DNA from: Siphlonurus alternatus
Lineage: Eukaryota > Arthropoda > Insecta > Ephemeroptera > Siphlonuridae
DNA: 64,000 nucleotides
Direction: 5' to 3'
NCBI GenBank assembly: GCA_949825025.1
Contig: OX463778.1
Span: 30,077,969 to 30,141,968 of the forward strand
The notes beneath the pieces are model-generated. The model worked only from the letters and a program-made list of their open reading frames with translations, ran no database searches and was not told where the DNA came from. Positions 10,381 to 23,426 of the stretch are shown here, piece after piece. A program made the translations under genes and the position numbers. Every line of letters starts with the position of its first letter. The first letter of the stretch is position 1.

Positions 10381-11092
10381 CCCTTAGTTAAGCGGCACTT
10401 TTCGCGCGTAGGGATCCTCGTAAGAAACGCCCGCGACATTTTCTTTTCGCGTGGCAGAGGTGTTCCCGTCCGGAATCGACCCGGGAGACGGGGGCGCGTG
10501 GTGGGGGGCCTCCTGAGGTTTCCGGAACCGCCTCCCTAAAATCGAGTTTCCGTTCGGGAGGGGCGCCGGAGGGCGAGAGAGGGCGAAAATCTCGAGCCGG
10601 GGACGAGATTTCGGGGAAGTTGCGGGCCTCCGGGGGCCCTCCCCGGCGTCCGTCCTCGGCGCAGCGGGAGGGGCGGTCCGGTCCTCTCGGAGGTTCATGA
10701 AGCCCTTTTTCCACTTTCGTCCCTCCTCCGACGGGGCGGGGGCGAGACCGCCCCCGACCCCGCGGGACGGTGCGGCGTCTATCGGACCTCGCGGTTCTCG
10801 TGGCACGCGACCGGCGGCCCGCCGACGCGCCTCGAGACGAAGCGACCGATCCGTCGCGTCTCTCGCGCCTCTTGCCGCGAACGCGCGTCCCGTCGGGGGG
10901 TCGCTCGGGGCGGGGGAACCACGGAAACTTTATCATCGGAGTCGCCCCCGACGTTTGCTAACTCATCCGGGCACGAGAGTAGGTTAGGTCCGACATCGGT
11001 CGATTGACACGGCCGATCGAGCGGACCACAAATGAACAGAGAGCATTTTTCGAAAGCGGGCCTGCTTTCCGTCAACGGGGACGTCAAAGTCG
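10381..11092 (+). repeat. GC-rich tandem unit U3, left half
   Basis: The first 712 bp of a unit, ending GTCAAAGTCG where the 26.6-kb element begins. The unit resumes at 37711 with CGGGTCCAGC, so the two halves rebuild one full unit. Confidence 0.9.
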
Positions 11093-11121
11093 CCCAGTGA
11101 CCACATGGACGTCCCCGGGAC
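11093..11121 (+). repeat. Left terminal inverted repeat of the giant element
   Basis: Starts CCCAGTGACCACATGGAC and ends CCGGGAC. Pairs with 37683-37710. Confidence 0.75.
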
Positions 11122-12273
11122 GCCCCGGGGACATCCCTCTAAGGTCCCCATTGGACGTCCCCAAGGACATCCCCCATGTCTATCAAAAAAGGACGTCCCT
11201 GCGGACGTCCTGTGGACATCCCTCGGGGATGTTCCCTAATTTTCACTTGCCAATTATATATTAATGCATCTTAAAATTTATATTAAAGAAGTTTAGGGTC
11301 TTTTAGAATGAGGACTACAAAATTACCATATAAAAAATTTGGATCCATCGGGAATCGAACCCAGACCTTTTGGTTGATAGACGACGTCGTAGACAACTTG
11401 GATATTGCTCTTCGTTACTAATGTGTGGTTTATTTGGGTATATAAATTGTAAAGTTTTGCGTGTTGTATAATATTTTTATATTACGAGCGAAGTTGCGTT
11501 TTTTTATTTTTTTAAGCAAACTGGTACATTGGGAGATTGTTATTATTTAATACAACATTAAAGATATTGAGATTTAAATTTTTTAAAAATAAATGAAAAT
11601 AAAATTTTATAATTTTAATAAAGGACATTAATTAATTACAAATTGCAACGCTCAAATGCATCTCTAATTGTTAACAAACTTCGACATTAAAAAAAAAATA
11701 TTTTTAATTTTTTAGAATTTTTTAATGGTTCCTCCGAGGACATTTGTGGGACGTTCAAGGGTCCCTCTAAAATCCCCGGGGGACTTTGATGGGACCTTGT
11801 TTATTTTTCATATATATTTTTTTCTACGAGGATATTTTATTAAAAAAAATTATTTTTCAGTACAAATTACGCACTTTAATATTAAGTAAAATTTCCCGTC
11901 TTATTTTAAATATTAATATTTTTTTATATAATACTTTAAATAATATTAATTATATTTGTATATTTTTAAAATCAGTACATAATATTGAACAGCACATATT
12001 ATGATTTTAATGAAAACATTGAATAAAGGGTCTTTTCAAAGTCCCCCGGGGATGTTCAAGGGACATGCCGTGTTGCATCCCCAGGGGATGTTCTGAGAGA
12101 CTTTCATAAAAATATTAAAAAACTCAGAAATATATTTTCGAAGTGTAGCTAAAACCTTTTTTAGAACATGGAAAACATATATGTTTAAAGTTAAAGGGTT
12201 TCGAAAACTAGCACGTAAAACGTTCAGGGATGTTGTGGGATCTTGCGGGGATGTTCGCAAGGTCCCCGGGATG
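11122..12273. repeat. Left subterminal region with dispersed GGACRTCCC motifs
   Basis: Two clusters (11122-11240 and 11730-12273) of variants of GGACGTCC, GGGATGTTC and CCCCGGGG are separated by AT-rich sequence. They lie between the outer and inner inverted repeats, so the left terminus is about 1.15 kb longer than the right. Subterminal motif clusters of this kind bind transposase in several DNA transposon families; that role is inference here. Short open frames across it are not supported. Confidence 0.55.
11339..11425 (-). pseudogene. tRNA-derived sequence
   Basis: Read on the minus strand it ends GGGTTCGATTCCCGATGGATCC, which contains a perfect pol III B box (GGTTCGATTCC) in a T-arm-like hairpin, preceded by an AGGTC variable-loop-like segment. 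The 5' half does not fold into clear D and anticodon arms. It is a tRNA pseudogene or tRNA-derived SINE head. Confidence 0.4.
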
Positions 12274-12314
12274 ACCGGACTGAAGATATCCACATCCACA
12301 TCCTCATCCACACT
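12274..12314 (+). repeat. Inner 41-bp inverted repeat, left copy
   Basis: Begins ACCGGACTGAAG and ends CATCCACACT. It matches the complement of 37644-37684 with one mismatch. Confidence 0.75.
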
Positions 12315-12564
12315 AGTGAAATGCAGGAAAGCAACATTAAAAAATATCACTAAATTTAGGGACAAACCAGAAGTTATCATCATCCACACTAGTGAAATGC
12401 AGGAAAGTAACTTTAAAAATGATAGAAAGAATAAAAATAAAAATTAGAAACATTTTATAATGAGATTAAATATATGACTTTTTGTCCCGCGCCCAGCGCT
12501 GATCCCAAATACGAATTTTTTTTATAAATATATAATATAGCTAGTTTTCATTGACATAATTATT

Positions 12565-15500
12565 ACAACACCATATATCAAATTTAGATTGATCAACCAG
12601 TAATTACACCGTAAAAAAAATAATGTGCATCCTCCTATTAAAACCATATATAAGTTTGATTTTTTTTACCGCCAATTCCAAATTGGAATTTCGTTCAAAA
12701 TTTAAATATAGGGTATAATTAGAATTTTACACAACATATATCAAATTTAGATTGATCAACCAGTAATTACACCGTAAAAAAATTCTTTGATTCCTTTTGT
12801 ATGCAGAACCAAAGTTTAATATTTTTTTTTCCCGCCAATTCCAAATAGGAATCTCGTTCAAAATTAAAATGTAGGGTTTAATTAGTATTTTACACAACAT
12901 ATATAAAATTTAGATAGATCAACCAGTAATTACGCCGTAAAAAAAATAATGTGCATAATTTCCTATTAAAACCAAAAGTTTGAATTTTTTTCCCGCCAAT
13001 TCCAAATAGGAATTTCGTTCGAAATTAAAATATAGGGTTTAAATAGTATTTTACACAACATATATAAAATTTAGATAGATCAACCAGTAATTACGCCGAA
13101 AAAAAAATAATGTGCATAATTTCCTATTAAAACCATAAGTTTGAATTTTTTCCCGCCAATTCCAAATAGGAATTTCGTTCAAAATTAAAATATAGGTTTT
13201 AATTAGTATTTTACACAACATATATAAAATTTAGATAGATCAACCAGTAATTACGCCGTAAAAAAAATAATGTGCATAATTTCCTATTAAAACCATAAGT
13301 TTGAATTTTTTTCCCGCCAATTCCAAATAGGAATTTCGTTCAAAATTAAAATATAAGTTTGAATTAGTATTTTACACAACATATATAAAATTTAGATAGA
13401 TCAAACAGTAATTACGCCGTAAAAAAAATAATGAGCATAATTTCCTATTAAAACCATAAGTTTGAATTTTTTTCCCGCCAATTCCAAATAGGAATTTCGT
13501 TCAAAATTAAAATGTAGGGTTTAATTAGTATTTTACACAACATATATAAAATTTAGATAGATCAAACAGTAATTACGCCGTAAAAAAAATAATGAGCATA
13601 ATTTCCTATTAAAACCATAAGTTTGAATTTTTTTCCCGCCAATTCCAAATAGGAATTTCGTTCAAAATTAAAATGTAGGGTTTAATTAGTATTTTACACA
13701 ACATATATAAAATTTAGATAGATCAACCAGTAATTACGCCGTAAAAAAAAATAATGTGCATAATTTCCTATTAAAACCAAAAGTTTGAATTTTTTTCCCG
13801 CCAATTCCAAATAGGAATTTCGTTCAAAATTAAAATGTATGGTTTAATTAGTATTTTACACAACATATATAAAATTTAGATAGATCAACCAGTAATTACG
13901 CCAAAAAAAAATAATGTGCATAATTTTCTATTAAAACCATAAGTTTGAATTTTTTTCCCGCCAATTCCAAATAGGAATTTCGTTCAAAATTAAAATGTAG
14001 GGTTTAATTAGTATTTTACACAACATATATAAAATTTAGATAGATCAACCAGTAATTACGCCGTAAAAAAAAATAATGTGCATAATTTCCTATTAAAACC
14101 AAAAGTTTGAATTTTTTTCCCGCCAATTCCAAATAGGAATTTCGTTCAAAATTAAAATATAGGTTTTAATTAGTATTTTACACAACATATATAAAATTTA
14201 GATAGATCAACCAGTAATTACGCCGTAAAAAAAATAATGTGCATAATTTCCTATTAAAACCATAAGTTTGAATTTTTTTCCCGCCAATTCCAAATAGGAA
14301 TTTCGTTCAAAATTAAAATATAAGTTTGAATTAGTATTTTACACAACATATATAAAATTTAGATAGATCAAACAGTAATTACGCCGTAAAAAAAATAATG
14401 AGCATAATTTCCTATTAAAACCATAAGTTTGAATTTTTTTCCCGCCAATTCCAAATAGGAATTTCGTTCAAAATTAAAATGTAGGGTTTAATTAGTATTT
14501 TACACAACATATATAAAATTTAGATAGATCAACCAGTAATTACACCGTAAAAAAAATAATATGTGCATAATTTCCTATTAAAACCAAAAGTTTGAATTTT
14601 TTTCCCGCCAATTCCAAATAGGAATTTCGTTCAAAATTAAAATGTATGGTTTAATTAGTATTTTACACAACATATATAAAATTTAGATAGATCAACCAGT
14701 AATTACGCCAAAAAAAAATAATGTGCATAATTTTCTATTAAAACCATAAGTTTGAATTTTTTTCCCGCCAATTCCAAATAGGAATTTCGTTCAAAATTAA
14801 AATATAGGGTTAAATTAGTATTTAACACAACATATATAAAATTTAGATAGATCAACCAGTAATTACAGCGTAAAAAAAATAATGTGCATAATTTCCTATT
14901 AAAACCAAAAGTTTGAATTTTTTTCCCGCCAATTCCAAATAGGAATTTCGTTCAAATTTAAAATATAGGGTTTAAATAGTATTTTACACAACATATATAA
15001 AATTTAGATAGATCAACCAGTAATTACGCCGAAAAAAAAATAATGTGCATAATTTCCTATTAAAACCATAAGTTTGAATTTTTTTCCCGCCAATTCCAAA
15101 TAGGAATTTCGTTCAAAATTAAAATGTAGGTTTTAATTAGTATTTTACACAAGATATATAAAATTTAGATAGATCAACCAGTAATTACGCCGTAAAAAAA
15201 ATAATGTGCATAATTTCCTATTAAGGTAGAGATAATATGTATCAGCTGGACCAATGCTAAAAAAATCCCATTCATAAAAATTATGAAAAAAATTTTAAAA
15301 TGTTCTCCTCTACATCCCCTATCAGTAGGTAAAAAATCAGGTATACAAAAACGAGCTAGTTTTCGAGTAATTAATTTTTAAAGTTCTCTAATTTAACATG
15401 GAAAAATGGAACTTCCATGTTAAATTAGTCAACTTTAAAAATTAATAACTCGAAAACTAGCTCGTTTTTGTATACCTGATATTTTACCTCCTGATAGGGG

Positions 15501-18500
15501 ATGTTGAGGAGAACATTTTAAATTTTTTTCATAATTTTTATGAATGGGATTTTTTTAGCATTGGGCCAGCTGATACATATTATCTCTACCTTAAAACCAT
15601 AAGTTTTAATTTTTTTCCCGCCAATTCCAAATAGGAATTTCGTTCAAAATTAAAATATAGGGTTTAAATAGTATTTACACAACATATATAAAATTTAGAT
15701 AGATCAACCAGTAATTACGCCGTAAAAAAAAATAATGTGCATAATTTCCTATATAGGGTTTAAATAGTATTTTACACAACATATACAAAATTTAGATAGA
15801 TCAACCCGTAATTACACCGTAAAAAAAATACTGTAACTCATTTCCAATTAACACCAAAAGTTTGAATTTTTTTCCGCCAATTCCAAAAAGGAATTTCGTT
15901 CAAAATTAAAATATAGGGTTTTATTAGTATTTTACAAAACATATATAAAATTTAGATAGATCAATCAGTAATTACACCGTAAAAAAAAATAATGTGCTTA
16001 ATTTCTTATTAAAACCATAAGTTTGAATTTTTTCCGCCAATTCCAAATAGGAATTTCGTTCAAAATTAAAATATAGGTTTTAATTAGTATTTTACACAAC
16101 ATATATAAAATTTAGATAGATCAACCAGTAATTACGCCGTAAAAAAAATAATGTGCATAATTTCCTATTAAAGCCATAAGTTTTAATTTTTTTCCCGCCA
16201 ATTCCAATATGAATTTCGTTCAAAATTAAAATGTATGGTTTAATTAGTATTTTACACAACATATATAAAATTAAGATAGAACAACCAGTAATTACGCCGT
16301 AAAAAAAAATGTGCATAATTTTTCCTATTAAAACCATAAGTTTGAATTTTTTTCCCGCTAATTCCAAATAGGAATTTCGTTCAAAATTAAAATGTAGGGT
16401 TCAATTAGTATTTTACACAATATATATAAAATTTAGATAGATCAACCAGTAATTACGCCGTAAAAAAAAATAATGTGCATAATTTCCTATTAAAACCATA
16501 AGTTTGAATTTTTTCCCGCCAATTCCAAATAGGAATTTCGTTCAAAATTAAAACATAGGGTTTAAATAGTATTTTACACAACATATATAAAATTTAGATA
16601 GATCAACCAGTAATTACGCCGTAAAAAAAAATAACGTGCATAATTTTCTATTTAAACCATAAGTTTGAATTTTTTTCCCGCCAATTCCAAATAGGAATTT
16701 CGTTCAAAATTAAAATATAGGGTTTAAATAGTATTTTACACAACATATATAAAATTTAGATAGATCAACCAGTAATTACGCCGTAAAAAAAATAATGTGC
16801 ATAATTTCCTATTAAAACCATAAGTTTGAATTTTTTTCCCGCCAATTCCAAATAGGAATTTCGTTCAAAATTAAAATGTAGGGTTTAATTAGTATTTCAC
16901 ACAACATATATAAAATTTAGATAGATCAACCAGTAATTACGCCGTAAAAAAAAATAACGTGCATAATTTTCTATTAAAACCATAAGTTTGAATTTTTTTC
17001 CCGCCAATTCCAAATAGGAATTTCGTTCAAAATTAAAATGTAGGGTTTAATTAGTATTTTACACAACATATATAAAATTAAGATAGATCAACCAGTAATT
17101 ACGCCGAAAAAAAAATAATGTGCATAATTTCCTATTAAAACCATAAGTTTGAATTTTTTTCCCGCCAATTTCAAATAGGAATTTCGTTCAAAATTAAAAT
17201 GTTGGTTTTAATTAGTATTTTACACAACATATATAAAATTTAGATAGATCAACCAGTAATTACGCCGTAAAAAAAATAATGTGCATAATTTCCTATTAAA
17301 ACCATAAGTTTTAATTTTTTTCCCGCCAATTCCAAATATGAATTTCGTTCAAAATTAAAATTTAGGGTTTAATTAGTATTTTACACAACATATATAAAAT
17401 TTAGATAGAACAACCAGTAATTACGCCGTAAAAAAAATAACGTGCATAATTTTCTATTTAAACCATAAGTTTGAATTTTTTTCCCGCCAATTCCAAATAG
17501 GAATTTCGTTCAAAATTAAAATATAGGGTTTAAATAGTATTTTACACAACATATATAAAATTTAGATAGATCAACCAGTAATTACGCCGTAAAAAAAATA
17601 ATGTGCATAATTTCCTATTAAAACCATAAGTTTGAATTTTTTTCCCGCCAATTCCAAATAGGAATTTCGTTCAAAATTAAAATGTAGGGTTTAATTAGTA
17701 TTTTACACAACATATATAAAATTTAGATAGATCAACCAGTAATTACGCCGTAAAAAAAATAATGTGCATAATTTCCTATTAAAACCATAAGTTTGAATTT
17801 TTTTCACGCCAATTCCAAATAGGAATTTCGTTCAAAATTAAAATATAGGGTTTAAATAGTATTTTACACAACATATATAAAATTTAGATAGATCAACCAG
17901 TAATTACGCCGTAAAAAAAAATAACGTGCATAATTTTCTATTAAAACCATAAGTTTGAATTTTTTTCCCGCCAATTCCAAATAGGAATTTCGTTCAAAAT
18001 TAAAATGTAGGGTTTAATTAGTATTTTACACAACATATATAAAATTAAGATAGATCAACCAGTAATTACGCCGAAAAAAAAATAATGTGCATAATTTCCT
18101 ATTAAAACCATAAGTTTGAATTTTTTTCCCGCCAATTCCAAATAGGAATTTCGTTCAAAATTAAAATGTAGGTTTTAATTAGTATTTTACACAACATATA
18201 TAAAATTTAGATAGATCAACCAGTAATTACGCCGTAAAAAAAATAATGTGCATAATTTCCTATTAAAACCATAAGTTTTAATTTTTTTCCCGCCAATTCC
18301 AAATATGAATTTCGTTCAAAATTAAAATTTAGGGTTTAATTAGTATTTTACACAACATATATAAAATTTAGATAGAACAACCAGTAATTACGCCGTAAAA
18401 AAAAAAATGTGCATAATTTCCTATTAAAACCATAAGTTTGAATTTTTTTCCCGCCAATTCCAAATAGGAATTTCGTTCAAAATTAAAATATAAGTTTGAA

Positions 18501-19490
18501 TTAGTATTTTACACAACATATATAAAATTTAGATAGATCAAACAGTAATTACGCCAAAAAAAAAATAATGTGCATAATTTTCTATTAAAACCATAAGTTT
18601 GAATTTTTTTCCCGCCAATTCCAAATAGGAATTTCGTTCAAAATTAAAATGTAGGGTTTAATTAGTATTTTACACAACATATATAAAATTTAGATAGATC
18701 AACCAGTAATTACGCCGTAAAAAAAAATAATGTGCATAATTTCCTATTAAAACCATAAGTTTGAATTTTTTTCCCGCCAATTCCACATAGGAATTTCGTT
18801 CAAAATTAAAATATAGGGTTTAAATAGTATTTTACACAACATATACAAAATTTAGATAGATCAACCCGTAATTACACCGTAAAAAAAATACTGTAACTCA
18901 TTTCCAATTAACACCAAAAGTTTGAATTTTTTCCGCCAATTCCAAAAGGGAATTTCGTTCAAAATTAAAATATAGGGTTTTATTAGTATTTTACAAAACA
19001 TATATAAAATTTAGATAGATCAATCAGTAATTACACCGTAAAAAAAAATAATGTGCTTAATTTCTTATTAAAACCATAAGTTTGAATTTTTTCCGCCAAT
19101 TCCAAATAGGAATTTCGTTCAAAATTAAAATATTGGGTTTAATTAGTATTTAACACAACATATATAAAATTAAGATAGATCAACCAGTAATTACACCGTA
19201 AAAAAAATAATGTACCTCATTTCCTATTAACACCATAAGTTTGAATTTTTTTCCCGCCAATTCCAAATAGGAATTTCGTTCAAAATTAAAATATAGGGTT
19301 TAATTAGTATTTAACACAACATATATAAAATTTAGATAGATCAACCAGTAATTACACCGTAAAAAAAATAATGTGCATAATTTCCAATTAAAACCATAAG
19401 TTTGATTTTTCCCACTCAATCCCAAATAGGGATTTCGTTCAAAATTAATATTTATGGTTTCATTAGTATTTTACACAACCTATATGAAAT
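12565..19490 (+). repeat. 161-bp satellite array, forward arm
   Basis: About 40 head-to-tail copies of a 161-bp AT-rich unit with landmarks CCCGCCAATTCC, AGATAGATCAACCAG and a CGCC(G)-A run. Copies are mostly a few percent apart. Higher-order repeats are visible: variant strings recur at five-unit (about 805 bp), six-unit (about 967 bp) and 19-unit (3058 bp, 15805 against 18863) spacings. Open frames inside are artefacts. Interrupted by a palindromic MITE at 15225-15590. Confidence 0.95.
15221..15594. mobile_element. Palindromic TTAA MITE in the satellite
   Basis: A 366-bp near-perfect palindrome (starts GGTAGAGATAATATGTATCA, ends with its complement) flanked by TTAA at 15221-15224 and 15591-15594. 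Removing the element and one TTAA restores the satellite unit exactly (CCTATTAAAACC). TTAA duplication is typical of piggyBac and Kolobok-type elements. No coding capacity. Confidence 0.9.
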
Positions 19491-20119
19491 TTGACGTATT
19501 AATTGAAAATGATGTTTTAATTAAAATAATCAAATTAATTTATAAAAAATTTGCTTTAACAATTAAGTTATCAAAAATGGGTGAAAAATATATTTAATAT
19601 ATAACATTCCATGTAAAAAAAATCTCCACAATATCTAGAGAGAGATCGGCACACGCTAAAAAAAATTATTTCATTAAAGCGCACTGGTGGCCTGACATAG
19701 AGCGAAGGTCACATTTAACTCGTCTGCTTAAATCTCAAGCGAACAGGCTTAAATACAAATATTAGTGCTCGGCTCTGTTTCACCGAAGACAAGTTCCCTT
19801 CGTATTTGATATAGAAATAAGATTTTTTTTTATCTAAATTCACACCTAATTAAAGTTTATAATTTTTTAGGTTGACATTTACAACAAACAAAAACTGCTT
19901 TATGAGATTATGAATCTCATAAAGCAGTTTTATAAGAACTACAGTATAAAAGTAACAGACGCAGGAAGCAATTAAGAAAGGTCAAGTGTGAGCTGCGCTT
20001 GCTGTTTTACAACCCCGGTTATGCGAGAGAAGATGAGGGATGGTTATAAATGTAATAGATTCCAAAACAATGAAATTGTGACTCTCATAAACCGTACTAT
20101 CTATTCTTTAATTAGGAAT

Positions 20120-20189
<70 letters not shown>

Positions 20190-21023
20190 AATATATATTT
20201 ATATATATATATATGTATATATTTATTTCCCTCTTATATTCGGATCAAAAAATTTGACTGAAATTGCATGCAGTTATTGCAGTTGATTGAAATATTCAAT
20301 TCCAGTCATTTTTAAAATCCAATTGTTTCTATTATTTCTTTTCTTTTTTTTTTCCTTAAAGCAATTATTATAGAATATGAATTATTTTATAATATATATA
20401 TTTATACATATATATTCAAATACTTATATCATCTTATATACTAACATTCTTTTCGCGGTACTAGACCATGGAGAAGTGAGGGAGAGTTTGCATATTAGTA
20501 TTTATAATAATTTTTTAATCTCTAATTTATGGCGAAATTAATTTTTTTTCATGATATTCAAAACGGTATGTTGCTCTATTTCACACATAATTGTATTTTA
20601 ACATTCTTTTCATTGCTGGTCACTTTTTCACCTATTTTTGTTTTTTTTTGTTTTTTGTTTTTTTATTATAGCAAAAATTCAATTGATGGATTATTATATA
20701 AAGAAAAAGTGGTTCCGAAGATCCGGTTTCGAATCCTCTTTTAAAGGAAGCGGTTCCGTTTGGATCCGGAATCGGATTTCCACGAATTTTAGCGTTTCTT
20801 CACAGGATCCTGTTTCCGGATCCAGTTTAAATTCACTCCCTGAAATTATATATATATATATATATATATGAAATGTGTATTATTTATTAAGCAAGTTGAT
20901 TTCACATTGGAATATCTTCCAAACATTTGTTTTTCACTTTGATTTTATTCTCCTATATTCTTATCTTTAGATTCTGCCTGTTAGCACCATTACTGTGTGC
21001 TTTTAAACTAAACCGTGTTTCAG
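19491..21023. other. Left core of the giant element, mostly non-coding
   Basis: AT-rich. A plus-strand open segment at 19631-19765 (44 codons, including KAHWWPDIERRSHLTRLLKS) lies after a CTAG acceptor-like site and may be a gene fragment, but it is unrecognised and weak. A perfect hairpin lies at 19891-19931 and an (AT)n tract at about 20120-20210. A small patch rich in GGATCC/GGTTCC sits at 20710-20825. Confidence 0.4.
19891..19931. repeat. Perfect 19-bp hairpin
   Basis: Arms AAAACTGCTTTATGAGATT and its exact complement enclose a 3-nt loop (ATG). The loop is too short for a typical pre-miRNA. More likely a tiny foldback element or a cruciform-forming site. Confidence 0.85.
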
Positions 21024-21584
21024 AAGCAACCAGAAATGGTGAGCCATTCCTACCACGGCAAGGTCATAGCAGTAAAAATGGGAAGGTTTTTTTTTTTAGT
21101 TATTTTTTTATTTTATCTTATTTTTTTTTGTTTTTGTTTTTTTTTTTTTTTTTGCTTTTTTTGGTCATTTTTTTATGTTTTTCAGGAACCTATTGTCACA
21201 TATTTGCCCACATCCCAAGTTTGTTTATGTACATCCTTTTCAATTTATTTACATAAGAGATGCAACGTTAAAGCAATCTCCTATTTATAATCCGAATGCA
21301 TTTTTCTTTTTCAATAGTTATGTATATATTTCGTCAATATAAATAAAAGACACAGTAGCCAGTATGTCACAACTCCTCGAAATGAGATTAATCTTGATGA
21401 GGCAATGAATGAGATATTCACAAGGTATAGTTGCCTGGAAAAATTTTTGGATCACTTCAAGGATTTTGAAAATTATGATTTCTGGATAGGTTACCCCTAT
21501 ACCAATAGCATCATAGTTACTGAGGCAAATCACCAACGGAAGGTAGTGGCCAAATGCAACAATCTGCATTGTAAACTGTTTTGA
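21024..21584 (+). pseudogene. Decayed spliced ORF in the giant element, unrecognised
   Basis: Three segments read like protein. Exon a (21024-21085) follows GTTTCAG and gives KQPEMVSHSYHGKVIAVKMG. It joins, across a T-rich intron with a poor donor (GTTTTT), to exon b from 21186 (TTTTTCAG acceptor), with the split codon AGG then NLLSHICPHPKFVYVHPF and on to IYNPN, ending at TAA 21340-21342. A second frame from 21318 to TGA at 21582-21584 (88 codons) continues with RHSSQYVTTPRNEINLDEAM and YDFWIGYPYTN. The switch of frame near 21318-21340 implies a frameshift or a missed junction. Could be part of the transposase of the ancestor, or captured host coding sequence. Confidence 0.4.
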
Positions 21585-21914
21585 AGTTCCCCACAACGTT
21601 AGATTACGCTTATCCTATTGTTTACTGATGTAGTCACCACCCGCTTCCTCCTTACTACTGTTCCTCAGAGACGGCAGTACCATCACCTATCCAGAGGTTA
21701 AATACAAAATACTTGAATCATTTTTTTTCATTTTTAATAAAAAAAATCATGTGCTAGAACTAACAGTAATTTTCTACGTTCCATTACTTTTAAAAATATT
21801 TAAGTACAAAGTTAAAAAATTATTCATTTACAATAGAGTTACATTGTAAATTTGGGTTCTCAAAACTTCAACTATCAGTATGTATTTGCAATGTAAATAA
21901 ATTCTACAGTGTAT

Positions 21915-23390
21915 ACATTTAGAAGCGTTTCTCTACAATATCAATTAACTTGAAAGAAGACATCAGGACTTATAAAACCATATGCACGCAGCGCAGTCTT
22001 TTCTTCTAAATTCATCACCGTTGTCAACTGCTGAAGCAAGTTAAATTTTGACAATTTGGGCTCCATGTAAAATTGTGCATTCCCTCTTCATCAAAAATAT
22101 AGTAGCTTTCACATAATAGGAATGAATTATTTAAATTCTACAGAAATTCTTTTCCTATTCTATTTGTAACAGTCACAATATCTCTAAACATCAATTATGT
22201 TCAAAGCTTAAAATTTTTCACATGAAATTGTGAAACTAAACTTAATTCGATAAGTGACAACATCAATTATAAAGAAAATACTATAAGTAATATGTACATA
22301 TGAGATGCGATTCTCTACGATATTAATCAACTTTAAAGAAGACATCAAGACTTATAAAACCAAAAGCACGCAGCGCAGTCTCTTTCTTAAAGGTGAACTG
22401 AAGGGATTGCTTTTTTCCCCTTTAGGGAACCTTAAATTACCTTTCCCATCCATCGGCACTAATTTTTTCATGGCTGATACTTATTGTGCTGCTGTAGGAC
22501 AATTAGTGAAAAAGTGAAGTTGTGACGTATCAGCGACGGTTGGTTGACTTAAAACTCGCCGCCGTGAAAAAACACACGAGCGCCCGCGAGCGCCCGCGGA
22601 AACTGCCGAGGGAGCGGCGATCGGCTCGCGATCGCCACTCTCTCGGCAGTTTCCGCGGTCGCTCGTGTGTTTTTTCACGGCGGCGAGTTTTAAGTCAACC
22701 AACCGTCGCTAATACGTCACAACTTCACTTTTTCACTAATTGTCCTACAGCAGCACAATAAGTATCTGCCATGAAAAAATTAGTGCAGATGGATGGGATA
22801 GGTAATATAAGGTTTCCTAATGGAAAAAAAAAGCAATCCCTTCAGTTCACCTTTAAAACCTTATCACCATTGTCATCTGCTGAAGCATGCTACATTTTGA
22901 CAATCTGGTCTCCATGTATAATGGAGCATTCCCTCTTCATCAAAAGTGTAGCAGATTTTACATAGGAATGCAGAATGTATAATGTATAGAGATTCTCTGC
23001 CTATTCTAATTGTGATAGTCAAAAATAATTCTAAACATCAATTATGTACAAAACTTAAAATTTTTCACTTGAAATTGTGAAATTAAACGTAAAACGATAA
23101 ATAGCAACATCAATTATAAAGAAAATACTATAAGTAATATGTACATTTGAGATGCGATTTTCTACAATATTAATCAACTTGAAAGAAGACATCAGGACTT
23201 ATAAAACCAAATGCATGCAGCGCAGCATTTTTCTTCAAACTTCATCACCATTGTCATCTGCTGAAGCATGCTAAATTTTGACAATTTGGGCTCCATGTAA
23301 AATGGAGCATTCCCTCTTCATCAAAAGTGTAGCAGCTTTGAAATAGGAATGCAGTGTATGCTTTAATGTACAGAGATGCTCTGCTTGTTG
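21915..23390. repeat. Three-copy tandem repeat, about 390 bp unit
   Basis: Copies start near 21915, 22302 and 23150, each with GCACGCAGCGCAG-like and TTGGGCTCCATGTAAAAT-like landmarks. The middle copy is enlarged by the MITE at 22387-22856. Function unknown. Confidence 0.8.
22387..22856. mobile_element. TTAA-flanked long-palindrome MITE
   Basis: Ends AGGTGAACTGAAGGGATTGC and its complement, flanked by TTAA at 22387-22390 and 22853-22856. Arms of about 200 bp fold back through a GC-rich centre (22556-22690) that is itself a near-perfect inverted repeat. Sister tandem copies at about 21997 and 23219 lack the insertion and give the empty-site context. Short open frames in the arms mirror each other and are not genes. 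Confidence 0.85.
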
Positions 23391-23426
23391 TTACAAATAT
23401 ATATATATATTATATATATATATATA

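Noticed and set aside
21318..21596. 92-codon minus-strand frame
   Set aside because: Antisense shadow of the plus-strand relic at 21318-21584, which has the more protein-like sequence and splice signals.
22481..22761. Two mirror-image frames in the TTAA palindrome
   Set aside because: They translate the two arms of one inverted repeat and end with the same peptide, so they are artefacts of the palindrome.
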